64,000 bases of DNA, taken from assembly GCF_036636695.1 (NCBI RefSeq), contig NZ_JAVWNW010000001.1, one strand, 5' to 3'. The position numbers and the translations under genes were made by a program. Source of the stretch: Anaerorhabdus sp036636695. GTDB lineage: Bacteria; Bacillota_I; Bacilli_A; Erysipelotrichales; Erysipelotrichaceae. The notes under the pieces are model-generated. The model had not been told where the DNA came from. It was given only the letters and a program-made list of their open reading frames with translations, and made no database searches. This document shows positions 34,219 to 44,700 of this stretch, one piece after another. Every line of letters begins with the position of its first letter. Within the stretch, counting starts at the first letter, position 1.

Positions 34219-36534
34219 ATGAAAAATAAGAGTTTGCAAGTGACAATCCCAGTAGTTTGTACGAGGGGTATTGTTATTTTTCCTAATCAAGATGTTGTCA
34301 TCGAAGTAGGAAGAGAAAAAAGTGTAAATGCGGTTAATGAGGCGCAAAATCAATATGAAGGTCATGTTTGGGTGGTTTGCCAAAATGATATCATGGTTGA
34401 TAATCCCTCAATAGATAACATTTATAAGTTTGGTACATTGTGCCATATTAAAAATATTCGCAAAAAAGAAGGATTTATGCGAGTAACATTTTCAGGTTTA
34501 GAACGAGCAGAATTAGTTGATTATATCGATAGTGATAAATTGACAATGGCTAAAATTCAACCTCTAAGTAATATAGCAGGTGATGAAATTGAAGAACTAG
34601 CTCTAGTTAAACGTGTTGCAACAGAATTTGAAAGTGTTGCAAGTACAACTGCCAGTTTTCCACCTGAAGTAATTTCACAATTGACTAAAGGAGTTTCAGC
34701 AGTTGTATTGGCAGATCAATTTGCACAATATTTTCCATTATCTTTAGATAAGAAACAACAATTGTTAGAAACATTAAATGTTAATGAAAGACTTATGTTA
34801 ATCATAAGTGAACTTGAAAAAGAAAAAGAATTATCACGTGTTGAATCATCAATTAATGAAAAAGTAAAAGAAAGAATTGAAGAAGGGCAACGTGAATATT
34901 ATCTACGTGAAAAAATGCGTGCCATTAAAGAAGAACTTGGCGATGTTGCAAATGTTGCGGATGATACTCAGGAATTGCGTGAGATGATTGAAAAAAATCC
35001 ATATCCTGAGCATGTTAAACAAAAAGCCTTAGAAGAGTTAGCTCGTTATGAAATGCTACCATCTTCTTCAGGCGAAGCTTCAGTTGTTCGCACATATTTA
35101 GATTGGTTATTAAAAACACCTTGGTATGGAATGACGCAAGATAATGATGATTTAATCCTTGTACAAGATCGTTTAAATCAAGATCATTATGGACTTGAAA
35201 AAGTTAAAGATCGTATCATGGAATATCTAGCGGTGAAACAAATGACAAATAGCCTTCGCTCACCAATCCTATGTTTAGTTGGGCCTCCAGGTGTAGGTAA
35301 AACCTCACTTGGAAAGTCAATCGCACGATCTTTAGATAGAAAATTTGTAAAAGTATCTTTAGGTGGTGTAAAAGATGAATCAGAAATTCGTGGACACCGT
35401 CGTACATATTTAGGAAGTATGCCTGGTCGTATTATTCAAGGAATGAAAAAGTCAGGTGTAATTAATCCAGTATTCTTAATTGATGAAATTGATAAACTAG
35501 GGTCAGATTATAAAGGTGATCCAAGTAGTGCAATGTTGGAAGTTTTAGATCCAGAACAAAATTCATTATTTTCTGATCACTATCTAGAAGAGCCTTATGA
35601 TCTTTCACATGTTATGTTTATTGCGACTGCAAACTATCTAGAAGATATTCCAGCAGCATTACGTGACCGTTTAGAAATTATTCAATTATCAAGTTATACT
35701 GAAGTTGAAAAAGTTAAGATTGCTGAAAATCATTTAATTGCGAAACAACGAGTAATGAATGGATTAAAAGAAAAACAATTTAAACTTGAAGAAAATGAAT
35801 TGTATTATTTAATACGTCATTACACACGTGAGGCTGGTGTGCGTCAACTTGAACGTGTAATTGCATCATTATGCCGCAAAGCGGTATTAGCAATTCTTAA
35901 AGAAAATAAGAAAACAATCAAAGTTACGAAGAAATTAATTCTTGAATGGCTTGGTAAAGAAATGTTTGAATATGGTCAAAAAGAGAAGAAAAACCAAATT
36001 GGTGTAGTAACTGGTCTTGCATATACTTCATTCGGTGGTGATGTACTTCCAGTAGAGGTAACTTATTTTGAAGGTAATGGTAAATTTATCGTTACTGGTC
36101 AATTAGGTGATGTAATGAAGGAATCTACTTCTATCGCTTTAGACTATATTAAATCAAATGCCAAGAAATATAAGATTGATCCAAAATTCTTTGATAAGCA
36201 TGATATTCATATTCATGTGCCAGAAGGAGCTGTTCCTAAAGATGGTCCAAGTGCAGGTGTTACTTTAACAACTGCTTTAGTTTCTGCCATTACTGGTACA
36301 CCAGTTTATTCTGATTTAGCAATGACAGGTGAAGTAACATTACGTGGTCATGTATTAGCAATCGGTGGATTACGTGAAAAGAGCTTAGCTGCTCATCGCG
36401 TTGGAATTAAAAAAGTTATTATTCCTAAGAGCAATTTGAAAGACTTAGATGAAATACCAGAAACTGTAAAAAATGATATTACATTTATTCCTGTTGAATC
36501 AATGGAACAAGTTTTAAAGGAAGCTCTTGTTTAG
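34219..36534 (+). CDS. lon: ATP-dependent protease Lon
   Basis: AAA+ serine protease of 771 residues that degrades misfolded and regulatory proteins. It has an N-terminal substrate domain (about 1-200), coiled coil, an AAA+ module with Walker A 'GPPGVGKTS' and Walker B 'VFLIDEIDK', and a C-terminal protease with the catalytic Ser-Lys dyad S678 ('KDGPSAGVT') and K721 ('LREKSLAA'). The spacing of 43 is as in the E. coli enzyme. GGAGG precedes the ATG. No CIRCE or CtsR repeat was seen upstream. The GTPase gene begins 1 bp after its stop. Confidence 0.97.
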   Translation: MKNKSLQVTIPVVCTRGIVIFPNQDVVIEVGREKSVNAVNEAQNQYEGHVWVVCQNDIMVDNPSIDNIYKFGTLCHIKNIRKKEGFMRVTFSGLERAELVDYIDSDKLTMAKIQPLSNIAGDEIEELALVKRVATEFESVASTTASFPPEVISQLTKGVSAVVLADQFAQYFPLSLDKKQQLLETLNVNERLMLIISELEKEKELSRVESSINEKVKERIEEGQREYYLREKMRAIKEELGDVANVADDTQELREMIEKNPYPEHVKQKALEELARYEMLPSSSGEASVVRTYLDWLLKTPWYGMTQDNDDLILVQDRLNQDHYGLEKVKDRIMEYLAVKQMTNSLRSPILCLVGPPGVGKTSLGKSIARSLDRKFVKVSLGGVKDESEIRGHRRTYLGSMPGRIIQGMKKSGVINPVFLIDEIDKLGSDYKGDPSSAMLEVLDPEQNSLFSDHYLEEPYDLSHVMFIATANYLEDIPAALRDRLEIIQLSSYTEVEKVKIAENHLIAKQRVMNGLKEKQFKLEENELYYLIRHYTREAGVRQLERVIASLCRKAVLAILKENKKTIKVTKKLILEWLGKEMFEYGQKEKKNQIGVVTGLAYTSFGGDVLPVEVTYFEGNGKFIVTGQLGDVMKESTSIALDYIKSNAKKYKIDPKFFDKHDIHIHVPEGAVPKDGPSAGVTLTTALVSAITGTPVYSDLAMTGEVTLRGHVLAIGGLREKSLAAHRVGIKKVIIPKSNLKDLDEIPETVKNDITFIPVESMEQVLKEALV

Positions 36535-36535
36535 T

Positions 36536-37120
36536 ATGGATTATATAGATGTAGAATTTCTAACGAGTGCTTCATCCATTACTGAATGTCCACAATCAGA
36601 TTTACCTGAATTTGTTCTTTCAGGAAGAAGTAATGTTGGGAAATCTTCACTTATTAATGCGATGGTAAATCGCAAACAACTTGCTTATGTTGGAAATACA
36701 CCAGGTAAAACAAGACTGTTAAACTTTTTTGAAGTTGACCATCGTTGTATGTTTGTCGATGTGCCAGGTTATGGCTTTGCTCATCGTTCACAAACTGAAT
36801 TGATACAATTTGGTAAAATGATGGATGATTATTTCGAACAACGAGAGAATCTAAAAGCATTGATTCTTATTGTAGATTATCGTCATAAACCAACAAAGGA
36901 TGATGTAACAATGATTGAGTATGCACGAGGACAACAATTACCAATTCTTGTCTGTGCAACAAAAAAAGATAAATGTAAACGAAGTGAATTAAGCAAACTA
37001 AAGAAAGTAATTAGTGAAACTTTAAATGTTCCTTCAACTAGTATTATAGACTTTTCAAGCCAAACTAAAGAAGGTGTTGAAGAGTTATGGTCAAAGCTTA
37101 ATGAAATGATAGGGATGTAG
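36536..37120 (+). CDS. ysxC: Ribosome biogenesis GTPase YsxC/YihA (EngB)
   Basis: Essential-type GTPase for large-subunit assembly, 194 residues. G1 is 'GRSNVGKSS', the switch region has 'NTPGKTR', G3 is 'DVPGYGFA' and G4 is 'TKKDK', with 'DFSSQTKEG' as G5. The ATG at 36536 has AAAGGAAG 12 bases upstream. The alternative TTG at 36527 would sit too close to that site. The lon-ysxC order is widespread in Bacillota. Confidence 0.96.
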   Translation: MDYIDVEFLTSASSITECPQSDLPEFVLSGRSNVGKSSLINAMVNRKQLAYVGNTPGKTRLLNFFEVDHRCMFVDVPGYGFAHRSQTELIQFGKMMDDYFEQRENLKALILIVDYRHKPTKDDVTMIEYARGQQLPILVCATKKDKCKRSELSKLKKVISETLNVPSTSIIDFSSQTKEGVEELWSKLNEMIGM

Positions 37121-37138
37121 AAATACATCCTTATTTAT
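37113..37138 (+). terminator. Intrinsic terminator of the tig-lon-ysxC unit
   Basis: GGATGTA and TACATCC pair around GAAA and run into TTATTTATT; the ysxC stop is in the loop side of the stem. Confidence 0.75.
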
Positions 37139-37165
37139 TGACATTATTTGTTATATTGATAAAAT
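37138..37165 (+). promoter_or_regulatory. Promoter of the valS T-box transcript
   Basis: Perfect TTGACA (37138-37143), a 16-bp spacer and TAAAAT (37160-37165), immediately upstream of the T-box leader. Confidence 0.8.
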
Positions 37166-37171
37166 ATAACT

Positions 37172-37392
37172 ATCGACATTGAATAGAAGGAAGTAAATTT
37201 GTGGTGACATCTAGAAAAACCTTGGCTGATGAAAAAGGTTCGTACATAAATTGAAAAGTAGTCTAGGAGTTAATTCTTTAAGTAAATAGAAGAATTCGTA
37301 AGCTTGCGTTAAAAGTTTGAGCGCTTTGTGAAAACAAAGAAGTAAGGTGGTACCGCGTTAATTATACGTCCTTTCATAAGGACGTTTTTTTA
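37172..37392 (+). promoter_or_regulatory. T-box riboswitch (valine-type)
   Basis: Leader that senses uncharged tRNA and permits read-through. The invariant T-box AAGGTGGTACCGCG is at 37344-37357, followed by the terminator ACGTCCTT/AAGGACGT (37366-37385) with T7. GTA at 37242-37244, in the region expected for the specifier loop of stem I, is a Val codon, in agreement with valS downstream. The GNAT gene lies between leader and valS and would be under the same control. Confidence 0.92.
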
Positions 37393-37406
37393 TTGGAGGA
37401 ATGAAA

Positions 37407-37961
37407 ATGCAATATGGTGAAACAGAAAGATTGATATTACGAACAATAACTCGGGATGATGCAAGTGATGTGTATGAATATGCAAGTGATGATGAAACAA
37501 TCGAACACTTAACTTTTCAAAAACATACTTCTATTGCGATGACGTATGATGCGCTTGATAATTTCTTTTTGAATCGAAAAGAAAAAGGATTATTAGAGGC
37601 AACGTGCATTGAACTAAAAGAAAATCATGAAGTTATAGGCATGTGTGAATTTGCAGGATATGATGCAAATAATCAAACTGCTGAAATTGGTTATGTTCTC
37701 AAAAAGAAATATTGGGGACAAGGGTATATGGTTGAAGCAGTACGTGAACTAATTCGTGTGGGATTTGAACAATTTGGATTACGTAGAATTGATATTGGAC
37801 ATTTTGTAGAAAATAAGAGAAGTCAACGTGTCATTGAAAAAATAGGATTTCATTACGATGGATGTTTGAGACAACAAGTCAAAGATGGTAAAGGAAACTA
37901 TCATGATGAAAAGGTATACTCAATTTTAAAAAGTGAATATGAAAGTAGGGAAAACAAATGA
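37407..37961 (+). CDS. GNAT-family N-acetyltransferase (RimJ/RimL-like)
   Basis: Acetyltransferase of 184 residues. The N-terminal 'TERLILRTITRDDASDVYEY' is typical of the RimL-like GNAT group, and the acetyl-CoA-binding segment reads 'EIGYVLKKKYWGQGYMVEAV' with the Q/RxxGxG/A pattern. The ATG at 37407 is preferred to 37401 because GGAGGA ends at 37400. It overlaps valS by four bases and sits directly behind a valine T-box, so it is induced by valine starvation. Acetyl acceptor unknown; a peptide, ribosomal protein or small molecule are all possible. Confidence 0.9.
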   Translation: MQYGETERLILRTITRDDASDVYEYASDDETIEHLTFQKHTSIAMTYDALDNFFLNRKEKGLLEATCIELKENHEVIGMCEFAGYDANNQTAEIGYVLKKKYWGQGYMVEAVRELIRVGFEQFGLRRIDIGHFVENKRSQRVIEKIGFHYDGCLRQQVKDGKGNYHDEKVYSILKSEYESRENK

Positions 37962-40570
37962 AAGAATTAAATGCAAAGTACAATCACTTAGAAGTAGAAG
38001 CAAATAAATATGATAAATGGATTGAAAAGGGATACTTTACAGCTGGTGATAAGAGTAAAGAACCTTTTACAATTGTGATACCACCACCAAATGTAACAGG
38101 TAAGCTGCATTTAGGACATGCGTGGGATAATACTTTACAAGATATTATTTCACGTTATAAGCGACTACAAGGCTATGATATGTTATATCTTCCAGGAATG
38201 GATCACGCTGGTATTGCAACACAAGCAAAAGTAGATGCACGATTAAAAGACGAAGGAGTTAGTCGTTATGATTTGGGTCGCGAAAAGTTTTTAGAACGTG
38301 CTTGGCAATGGAAGGAAGAGTATGCTGGACATATTCGTGCTCAATGGGCAAAACTTGGAAATTCAGTGGACTACACACGTGAACGTTTTACACTTGATGA
38401 AGGATTAAACAAAGCAGTTACTAAAGTATTCTGTGATTTATACAATGAAGGATTAATCTACCAAGGTGAACGTATTATTAACTGGGATCCAAAGGCAAAA
38501 ACTGCACTGAGTAATATTGAAGTTATTCATAAAGAAGTTGAAGGTGCTTTTTATACTTTTAATTATAAAGTTACAGAAACAGGTGACTGTTTTAAAGTTG
38601 CGACAACACGTCCAGAAACTATGTTTGGTGATGTTTGCGTGGTTGTTCACCCTGATGATGAACAATATAAACATTTAATTGGTAAACATGCAATCAATCC
38701 TGCTAATGGTGAAGCTTTACCAATCATTGCCGATGATTATATTGAAATTGGATTTGGAACAGGGGCAATGAAATGTACTCCAGCACATGATCCAAATGAC
38801 TTCCAAATAGCTGAACGCCATAACTTACCTAAAATAGTTTGTATGAATCCCGATGGTACGATGAACGAACTTGCTGGGGAATTTGCTGGAATGGATCGTT
38901 TTGATTGTCGTAAAGCTTTAACTGAACGCATTGAAAAAGAAGGAAACTTAGTATCAATTGAAAAACACATTCATCAAGTTGGTCATTCTGAAAGAACAGA
39001 TGTAATTGTTGAACCATATCTTTCTAAGCAATGGTTTGTAAAAATGAAGCCACTTGCGGATGATGTATTAAAGAGTCAACAAAATCCTGAACAAAAAATT
39101 AATTTCTTCCCACAACGTTTTGAAAATACATTTAATCAATGGTTAGAAAACATTGAAGACTGGTGTATTTCACGTCAACTATGGTGGGGACATCGTATAC
39201 CAGCTTGGTATCATAAAGAAACTAATGAAATTTATGTTGGATTAACTGCTCCACAAGATAGTGAAAACTGGATTCAAGATGAAGATGTTTTAGACACTTG
39301 GTTCTCAAGTGCATTGTGGCCATTTAGTACATTAGGATGGCCAGAAGAAACTGCCGATTTAAAACGTTACTATCCAACCAATTGTATGGTAACAGGATAT
39401 GATATTATCTTCTTCTGGGTAGCACGTATGGCATTCCAAGCTCGTTATTTTACAAAATCTTATCCATTTAAAGATTGTCTTATCCATGGACTTATTCGTG
39501 ATGAGCAAGGACGTAAGATGAGTAAATCATTAGGAAATGGAATTGATCCAATGGATGTTATCGAACAGTATGGAGTTGACTCATTGAGATTCTTCTTAAC
39601 TACTAATTCAACACCAGGACAAGATATGCGTTATGTGCCAAACAAGGTTGAAGCTTCATGGAATTTCATTAACAAAATATGGAATGCATCACGTTTTGTA
39701 TTTATGAATATTCCAGAAGGATATAATACAAAAAATATCGAACTAAAAAATCTTGCGATTACAGATGAGTGGATATTGCATCGATTGAATGAAGTTATTG
39801 AACATACAAATTCTAATATGGATAAATATGAATTTGCGATTGTTGGAAATGAACTTTATGGATTTGTGTGGGATGACTTCTGTAGTTGGTATATTGAATT
39901 CAGTAAGTCTGGATTGAATAGCGATAATGAAATTGTCAAAACTACTACACTCAATACTTTAATTGTAGTTCTCGATGCAATTGTAAAATTACTACATCCA
40001 TTTATGCCATTTGTAACTGAAGAAATTTATCAAACACTTCATCAAACTGATGACTCAATTTGTGTTGCAACATGGCCACAATTGATTACTGGACTCGATA
40101 GTAACAAAGCAAATGAAGTTAATCAACTTATTGAAATCATCACAACTGTTCGTCAAATAAAAGTAGATAATGATTTAAAACCATCAACACCTTTACGTAT
40201 CATGATAAAAGATTTAGAAGAAAAAAATAAATTATTCAATCAAGATATTGCGAATATTTTACAAAAGATGTGTAAGCTTGAATGGGTTGATAGTATTGAG
40301 GACGAATATTTAGTTAGACCAATTGAGGGCGGTTCAATCATTTTACCAATGAGTGAAGTTGTTAATGTTGAAGAAGAAATTCAAAAGCTTACAAAAGAAA
40401 TTGAAACTTTAAATAAAGAAATTCAACGTGGAACAAAGATGTTAGAAAATCAAAACTTTATATCAAAAGCTGCTCCAGAAAAAGTTATAGAAGAAAAAAA
40501 TAAACTCGAAAATTATCGTAATCGTTACGAAATTGTATCTAATCGTTTAAAACAATTGACTTCTAAATAA
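37958..40570 (+). CDS. valS: Valyl-tRNA synthetase
   Basis: Class I synthetase of 870 residues. The HIGH-type motif is 'HLGH' at 51-54 after 'PPPNVTGKL', and 'KMSKS' lies at 520-524. The CP1 editing domain lies between ('TTRPETMFGDVCVVVHP' in part), an anticodon-binding domain follows, and the last about 65 residues form the tRNA-binding coiled-coil arm. All expected parts are present at normal length. It is translationally coupled to the GNAT gene and governed by the upstream T-box. Confidence 0.97.
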   Translation: MKELNAKYNHLEVEANKYDKWIEKGYFTAGDKSKEPFTIVIPPPNVTGKLHLGHAWDNTLQDIISRYKRLQGYDMLYLPGMDHAGIATQAKVDARLKDEGVSRYDLGREKFLERAWQWKEEYAGHIRAQWAKLGNSVDYTRERFTLDEGLNKAVTKVFCDLYNEGLIYQGERIINWDPKAKTALSNIEVIHKEVEGAFYTFNYKVTETGDCFKVATTRPETMFGDVCVVVHPDDEQYKHLIGKHAINPANGEALPIIADDYIEIGFGTGAMKCTPAHDPNDFQIAERHNLPKIVCMNPDGTMNELAGEFAGMDRFDCRKALTERIEKEGNLVSIEKHIHQVGHSERTDVIVEPYLSKQWFVKMKPLADDVLKSQQNPEQKINFFPQRFENTFNQWLENIEDWCISRQLWWGHRIPAWYHKETNEIYVGLTAPQDSENWIQDEDVLDTWFSSALWPFSTLGWPEETADLKRYYPTNCMVTGYDIIFFWVARMAFQARYFTKSYPFKDCLIHGLIRDEQGRKMSKSLGNGIDPMDVIEQYGVDSLRFFLTTNSTPGQDMRYVPNKVEASWNFINKIWNASRFVFMNIPEGYNTKNIELKNLAITDEWILHRLNEVIEHTNSNMDKYEFAIVGNELYGFVWDDFCSWYIEFSKSGLNSDNEIVKTTTLNTLIVVLDAIVKLLHPFMPFVTEEIYQTLHQTDDSICVATWPQLITGLDSNKANEVNQLIEIITTVRQIKVDNDLKPSTPLRIMIKDLEEKNKLFNQDIANILQKMCKLEWVDSIEDEYLVRPIEGGSIILPMSEVVNVEEEIQKLTKEIETLNKEIQRGTKMLENQNFISKAAPEKVIEEKNKLENYRNRYEIVSNRLKQLTSK

Positions 40571-40601
40571 ATTTATCATTAAATATAATTAGGTGATATA
40601 C

Positions 40602-40663
40602 TTAAAGAGAGTGTAAAAAGGAAATTTAAATTAAGTTTATCTTTTTATGCTCTTTGTTTTTAT
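40602..40663 (+). terminator. Long intrinsic terminator after valS
   Basis: AAAGAG-A-GTGTAAAAAG pairs with CTTTTTATGC-TCTTT through G-U pairs and a bulge around an AT-rich loop, followed by GTTTTTAT. Confidence 0.75.
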
Positions 40664-40675
40664 CGGAGGTAATTT

Positions 40676-41605
40676 ATGTCAAACAACAAAAGTAAAATTG
40701 GAAAAGTACTAGCGATAACTGCTGGAGTAACATTAGCAGCAGGTGCTACGTATTGTGCATCATGTGGTTATATATTTTCAAAAGTATTTAAACGTAATAA
40801 GAAAGTTGAATACTTATCATTTTCTAATTCACTTCCTAATAAATCCATTAATGACGAATGGTTTGAAAATTGTGATAAAGAAGATGTTGAGATTCTATCC
40901 TATGATGGTTTGAAATTGCATGGAACAGTTGTTAAGAACAAATCATACAATTGGGTAATTTGTTTACATGCATATAATTTTTATGGTACACAAATTTTAG
41001 ATGTTGCACGCAACTTTCATGAACATGGATATAATTGTTTGATTGTTGATCAAAGAGCACATGGTAAAAGTGAAGGCGATTATACTACACTTGGTTGGAA
41101 AGAACACTATGATGTAATTGATTGGATTGATTATGTATTGAAGAATAATCCTAATGCTTCGATTGTTTTACATGGAATGTCTTTAGGTGCTGCTACAGTA
41201 CTAAATACTACAGGTGAGTATTTACCTCAAAACGTGAAATGTGCAGTTTCAGATTGTGCATATACTTCAATTGAAAGTTTATTAAAATATCAAATTAAAA
41301 AATATTTAAAACTTCCTTTAGGTGCGCTAGTACCAGGTGTAAATATTTTATGTAAATCAAAAGCAAACTTTTCTTTGTATGAAGGAAATAGTTTACAACA
41401 AGTTAAGCAATCTTCTACACCAACATTATTCTTGCATGGTGAATTAGATGCGTTTGTACCGTTCGAAATGGTTTTTGATTTATTCTATGCGTGCACTGCT
41501 GAAAAAGAATTATGTACGTTCCAAGAATCGAAACATGCAGAATCTTTTTTAGATAAAAATTATTTTGAAAAAGTCTTTAATTTTGTTGATCAATTTGTAA
41601 AATAA
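40676..41605 (+). CDS. Membrane-anchored alpha/beta hydrolase
   Basis: Serine hydrolase of 309 residues with one N-terminal hydrophobic helix (about 8-33, probably a signal anchor). The catalytic triad appears intact: nucleophile in 'HGMSLGAA', Asp in 'HGELDAFVP' and His in 'ESKHAES'. 'DQRAHGKSEG' is the usual oxyanion-side segment. It resembles the widespread cell-surface alpha/beta hydrolases of Bacillota whose substrates are unknown (esterase, lipase or peptidase). GGAGG precedes the ATG. Confidence 0.88.
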   Translation: MSNNKSKIGKVLAITAGVTLAAGATYCASCGYIFSKVFKRNKKVEYLSFSNSLPNKSINDEWFENCDKEDVEILSYDGLKLHGTVVKNKSYNWVICLHAYNFYGTQILDVARNFHEHGYNCLIVDQRAHGKSEGDYTTLGWKEHYDVIDWIDYVLKNNPNASIVLHGMSLGAATVLNTTGEYLPQNVKCAVSDCAYTSIESLLKYQIKKYLKLPLGALVPGVNILCKSKANFSLYEGNSLQQVKQSSTPTLFLHGELDAFVPFEMVFDLFYACTAEKELCTFQESKHAESFLDKNYFEKVFNFVDQFVK

Positions 41606-41623
41606 TTATGTTTAAAATTTAGG

Positions 41624-41652
41624 TTGTGAAAATTTGATGATTGTTATATTAT
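41624..41652 (+). promoter_or_regulatory. Promoter of ppdK
   Basis: TTGTGA (41624-41629), exactly 17 bp, TATTAT (41647-41652), 56 bp before the ppdK start. Confidence 0.6.
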
Positions 41653-41708
41653 AAATATAGGTTATTAAAGCGTTTACAATTTTGATTTGCAAAATTTAGG
41701 AGGATAAT

Positions 41709-44700
41709 ATGGTTGCAAAAAAATATGTTTACAAGTTTTCTGAAGGAAATGGTTCAATGCGTAACTTGCTTGGAGGAAAAGGTGCTAATCTTGCAGAAAT
41801 GACAAGTTTGGGTATGCCAGTTCCACAAGGATTTACAGTTACAACGGAAGCATGCACTGCGTATTATAATGATGGTGAAAAAATCAATGATGGAATTAAA
41901 AAAGAAATTTTTAGTCATCTTGATGCGCTTGAAAAGTTAACTGGTAAAAAGATGGGAAGCAAAGAAAATCCTTTGCTTGTTTCAGTGCGTTCTGGCTCAC
42001 GTGCTTCAATGCCAGGAATGATGGATACAATTTTAAATTTAGGTATTAATGATGAAGTAGTAGAAACAATTGCTCGTAAAACAAATAATCCACGATTTGC
42101 TTATGATAGCTATCGTCGTTTTATTCAAATGTTTGCAGATGTTGTTATGGGATTACCAAAAAGTCGTTTTGAAGAAATCATTGATGAAATTAAAGATGAA
42201 CGTCGTGTTAAATTAGATACAGAATTAAATGCAGATGATTTAAAAGAAATGGTTGTAAAATTCAAAGCGTTCTATCGTGAAAATTTAAAAGAAGATTTTC
42301 CTACTGATGCTAAAGTTCAATTAGGCAAAGCAATTGAAGCTGTATTTAAATCTTGGAATAATCCACGTGCTATTTTCTATCGTAAGATGAATGATATCCC
42401 TAGTGATTGGGGAACTGCTGTTAACGTTCAAATGATGGTTTTTGGAAACATGGGTGATGACTGTGGTACAGGTGTTGCATTTACGCGTAACCCAGCTACT
42501 GGTGAAAATAAACTTTTTGGGGAATTCTTGATGAATGCTCAAGGAGAAGATGTTGTAGCAGGTACTCGTACTCCACAAACAATTAACGAATTAAAAGCAA
42601 TTATGCCTCATGCTTATAAACAATTCACAGAAATTTGTAGTCGTTTGGAAAAACATTACAAAGATATGCAAGATATGGAGTTTACAATTGAATCAGGTAA
42701 ACTATATATGCTACAAACAAGAAATGGAAAACGTACCGCAGCAGCTGCTTTAAAAATTGCATGCGATATGGTTAAAGAAAAATTAATTACAAAAGATCAA
42801 GCATTAATGATGGTTGATCCAAAACAATTAGATGCATTATTACATCCACAATTCGATTCATATGAATTGAAAGCAGTTAAACCAATTGCAGGTGCTTTAC
42901 CAGCTTCTCCAGGAGCAGCTTGTGGTCAAATCGTATTTACAGCTGAAGATGCAATTCAAGAAGCTGCAAAAGGTAAGAAAGTTATCTTAGTACGTTTGGA
43001 AACTAGTCCTGAAGATATTGAAGGAATGCATGTAGCTCAAGGTATCTTAACCGTTCGCGGTGGTATGACTTCACATGCAGCAGTTGTTGCTCGTGGAATG
43101 GGTCGTTGCTGTATTTCTGGATGTGGTGAAATTAAAATTAATGAAAAAGAACGTTACTTCGAAGTAGGTGGTAATCGTTATAATGAAGGTGACTTCATTT
43201 CACTAGATGGTTCAACAGGAAGTATTTATGGTCAAGCTATAAAAACAGTACCTGCCTCTATCTCTGGTGATTTTGAAACATATATGAAGTGGGCTGATGA
43301 TCGTCGTACTTTAAAAGTAAGAACAAATGCTGATACGCCAAATGATGCACGTCAAGCTATTTTATTCGGTGCAGAAGGAATTGGTTTAGTTCGTACTGAA
43401 CACATGTTCTTTGATGCAAACCGTATTAAAACAATGCGTGAAATGATTGTATCAAATAATGAAGAACAACGTCGTCTAGCTTTAGACAAGTTATTACCAA
43501 TGCAACGTGGTGATTTTGAAGGAATTTATGAAGTTATGAAGAATCGTCCAGTAACAATTCGTTACTTGGATCCACCTCTACATGAATTCTTACCTTCAAC
43601 TGAAAAAGATATTGAAGATCTTGCGAACGAAATGAAAATGACAGTAAACGAATTAAAACAAGTTATTAGTTCATTACATGAGTTCAACCCAATGATGGGT
43701 CATCGTGGATGTCGTTTGAGTGTAACTTATCCAGAAATTGCTGAAATGCAAACTCGTGCAGTTATTGAAGCAGCAATTAATGTGAACAAAAAACATCCTA
43801 AGTACAATATTGTACCTGAAATTATGATTCCACTTATTGGTGAAGTAAATGAGTTGAAATATGTTAAAGATATCGTTATTAAAACAGCAGAAGAAGTTAT
43901 CAAAGAAAACAAAGCCAAATTGAAATACATGGTTGGAACAATGATTGAAATTCCTCGTGCTGCTTTATTAGCAGATGAAATTGCGAAAGAAGCTGAATTC
44001 TTCAGTTTTGGAACAAACGACTTAACACAAATGACATTTGGATTTAGTCGTGATGATGCAGGTCAATTCTTATCTGATTACTATGATAAGAAGATTTATG
44101 AGCAAGATCCATTTGCTCGTCTTGACCAAAAAGGTGTTGGAAAGTTAATCGAGATGGCTGCTACTTTAGGTAGAGCAACTCGTCCGAATATTAAACTCGG
44201 CATATGCGGTGAACATGGAGGGGATCCAAGCTCTATTGAGTTCTGTCATCGCGTAGGATTAACTTATGTATCTTGTTCACCATATCGTGTGCCAATTGCT
44301 AGATTGGCTGCAGCTCAAGCTGCAATCAAATGTGATATGGAGCAAAATGCTAAGAAGGAGGCAAATAGAATGGTAGAAAAGAAACCAGTAGCTAAAAAAG
44401 CAACTGCAGCTAAAAAACCAGTAGCAAAGAAAGCGGAAGCTAAAAAACCAGTGGCTAAAAAAGCAGCTGTAGCTAAAAAGCCAGTAGCAAAGAAGGCAGA
44501 AGCTAAAAAACCAGTAGCTAAAAAAGCAGCTGTAGCTAAAAAACCAGTGGCAAAGAAAGCAACTGTAGCTAAAAAACCAGTGGCAAAGAAAGCAACTGTA
44601 GCTAAAAAACCAGTAGCTAAAAAAGCAACTGTGGCTAAAAAACCAGTAGCAAAGAAAGCAACTGTAGCTAAAAAGCCAGTAGCAAAAAAAGCAACTGTAG

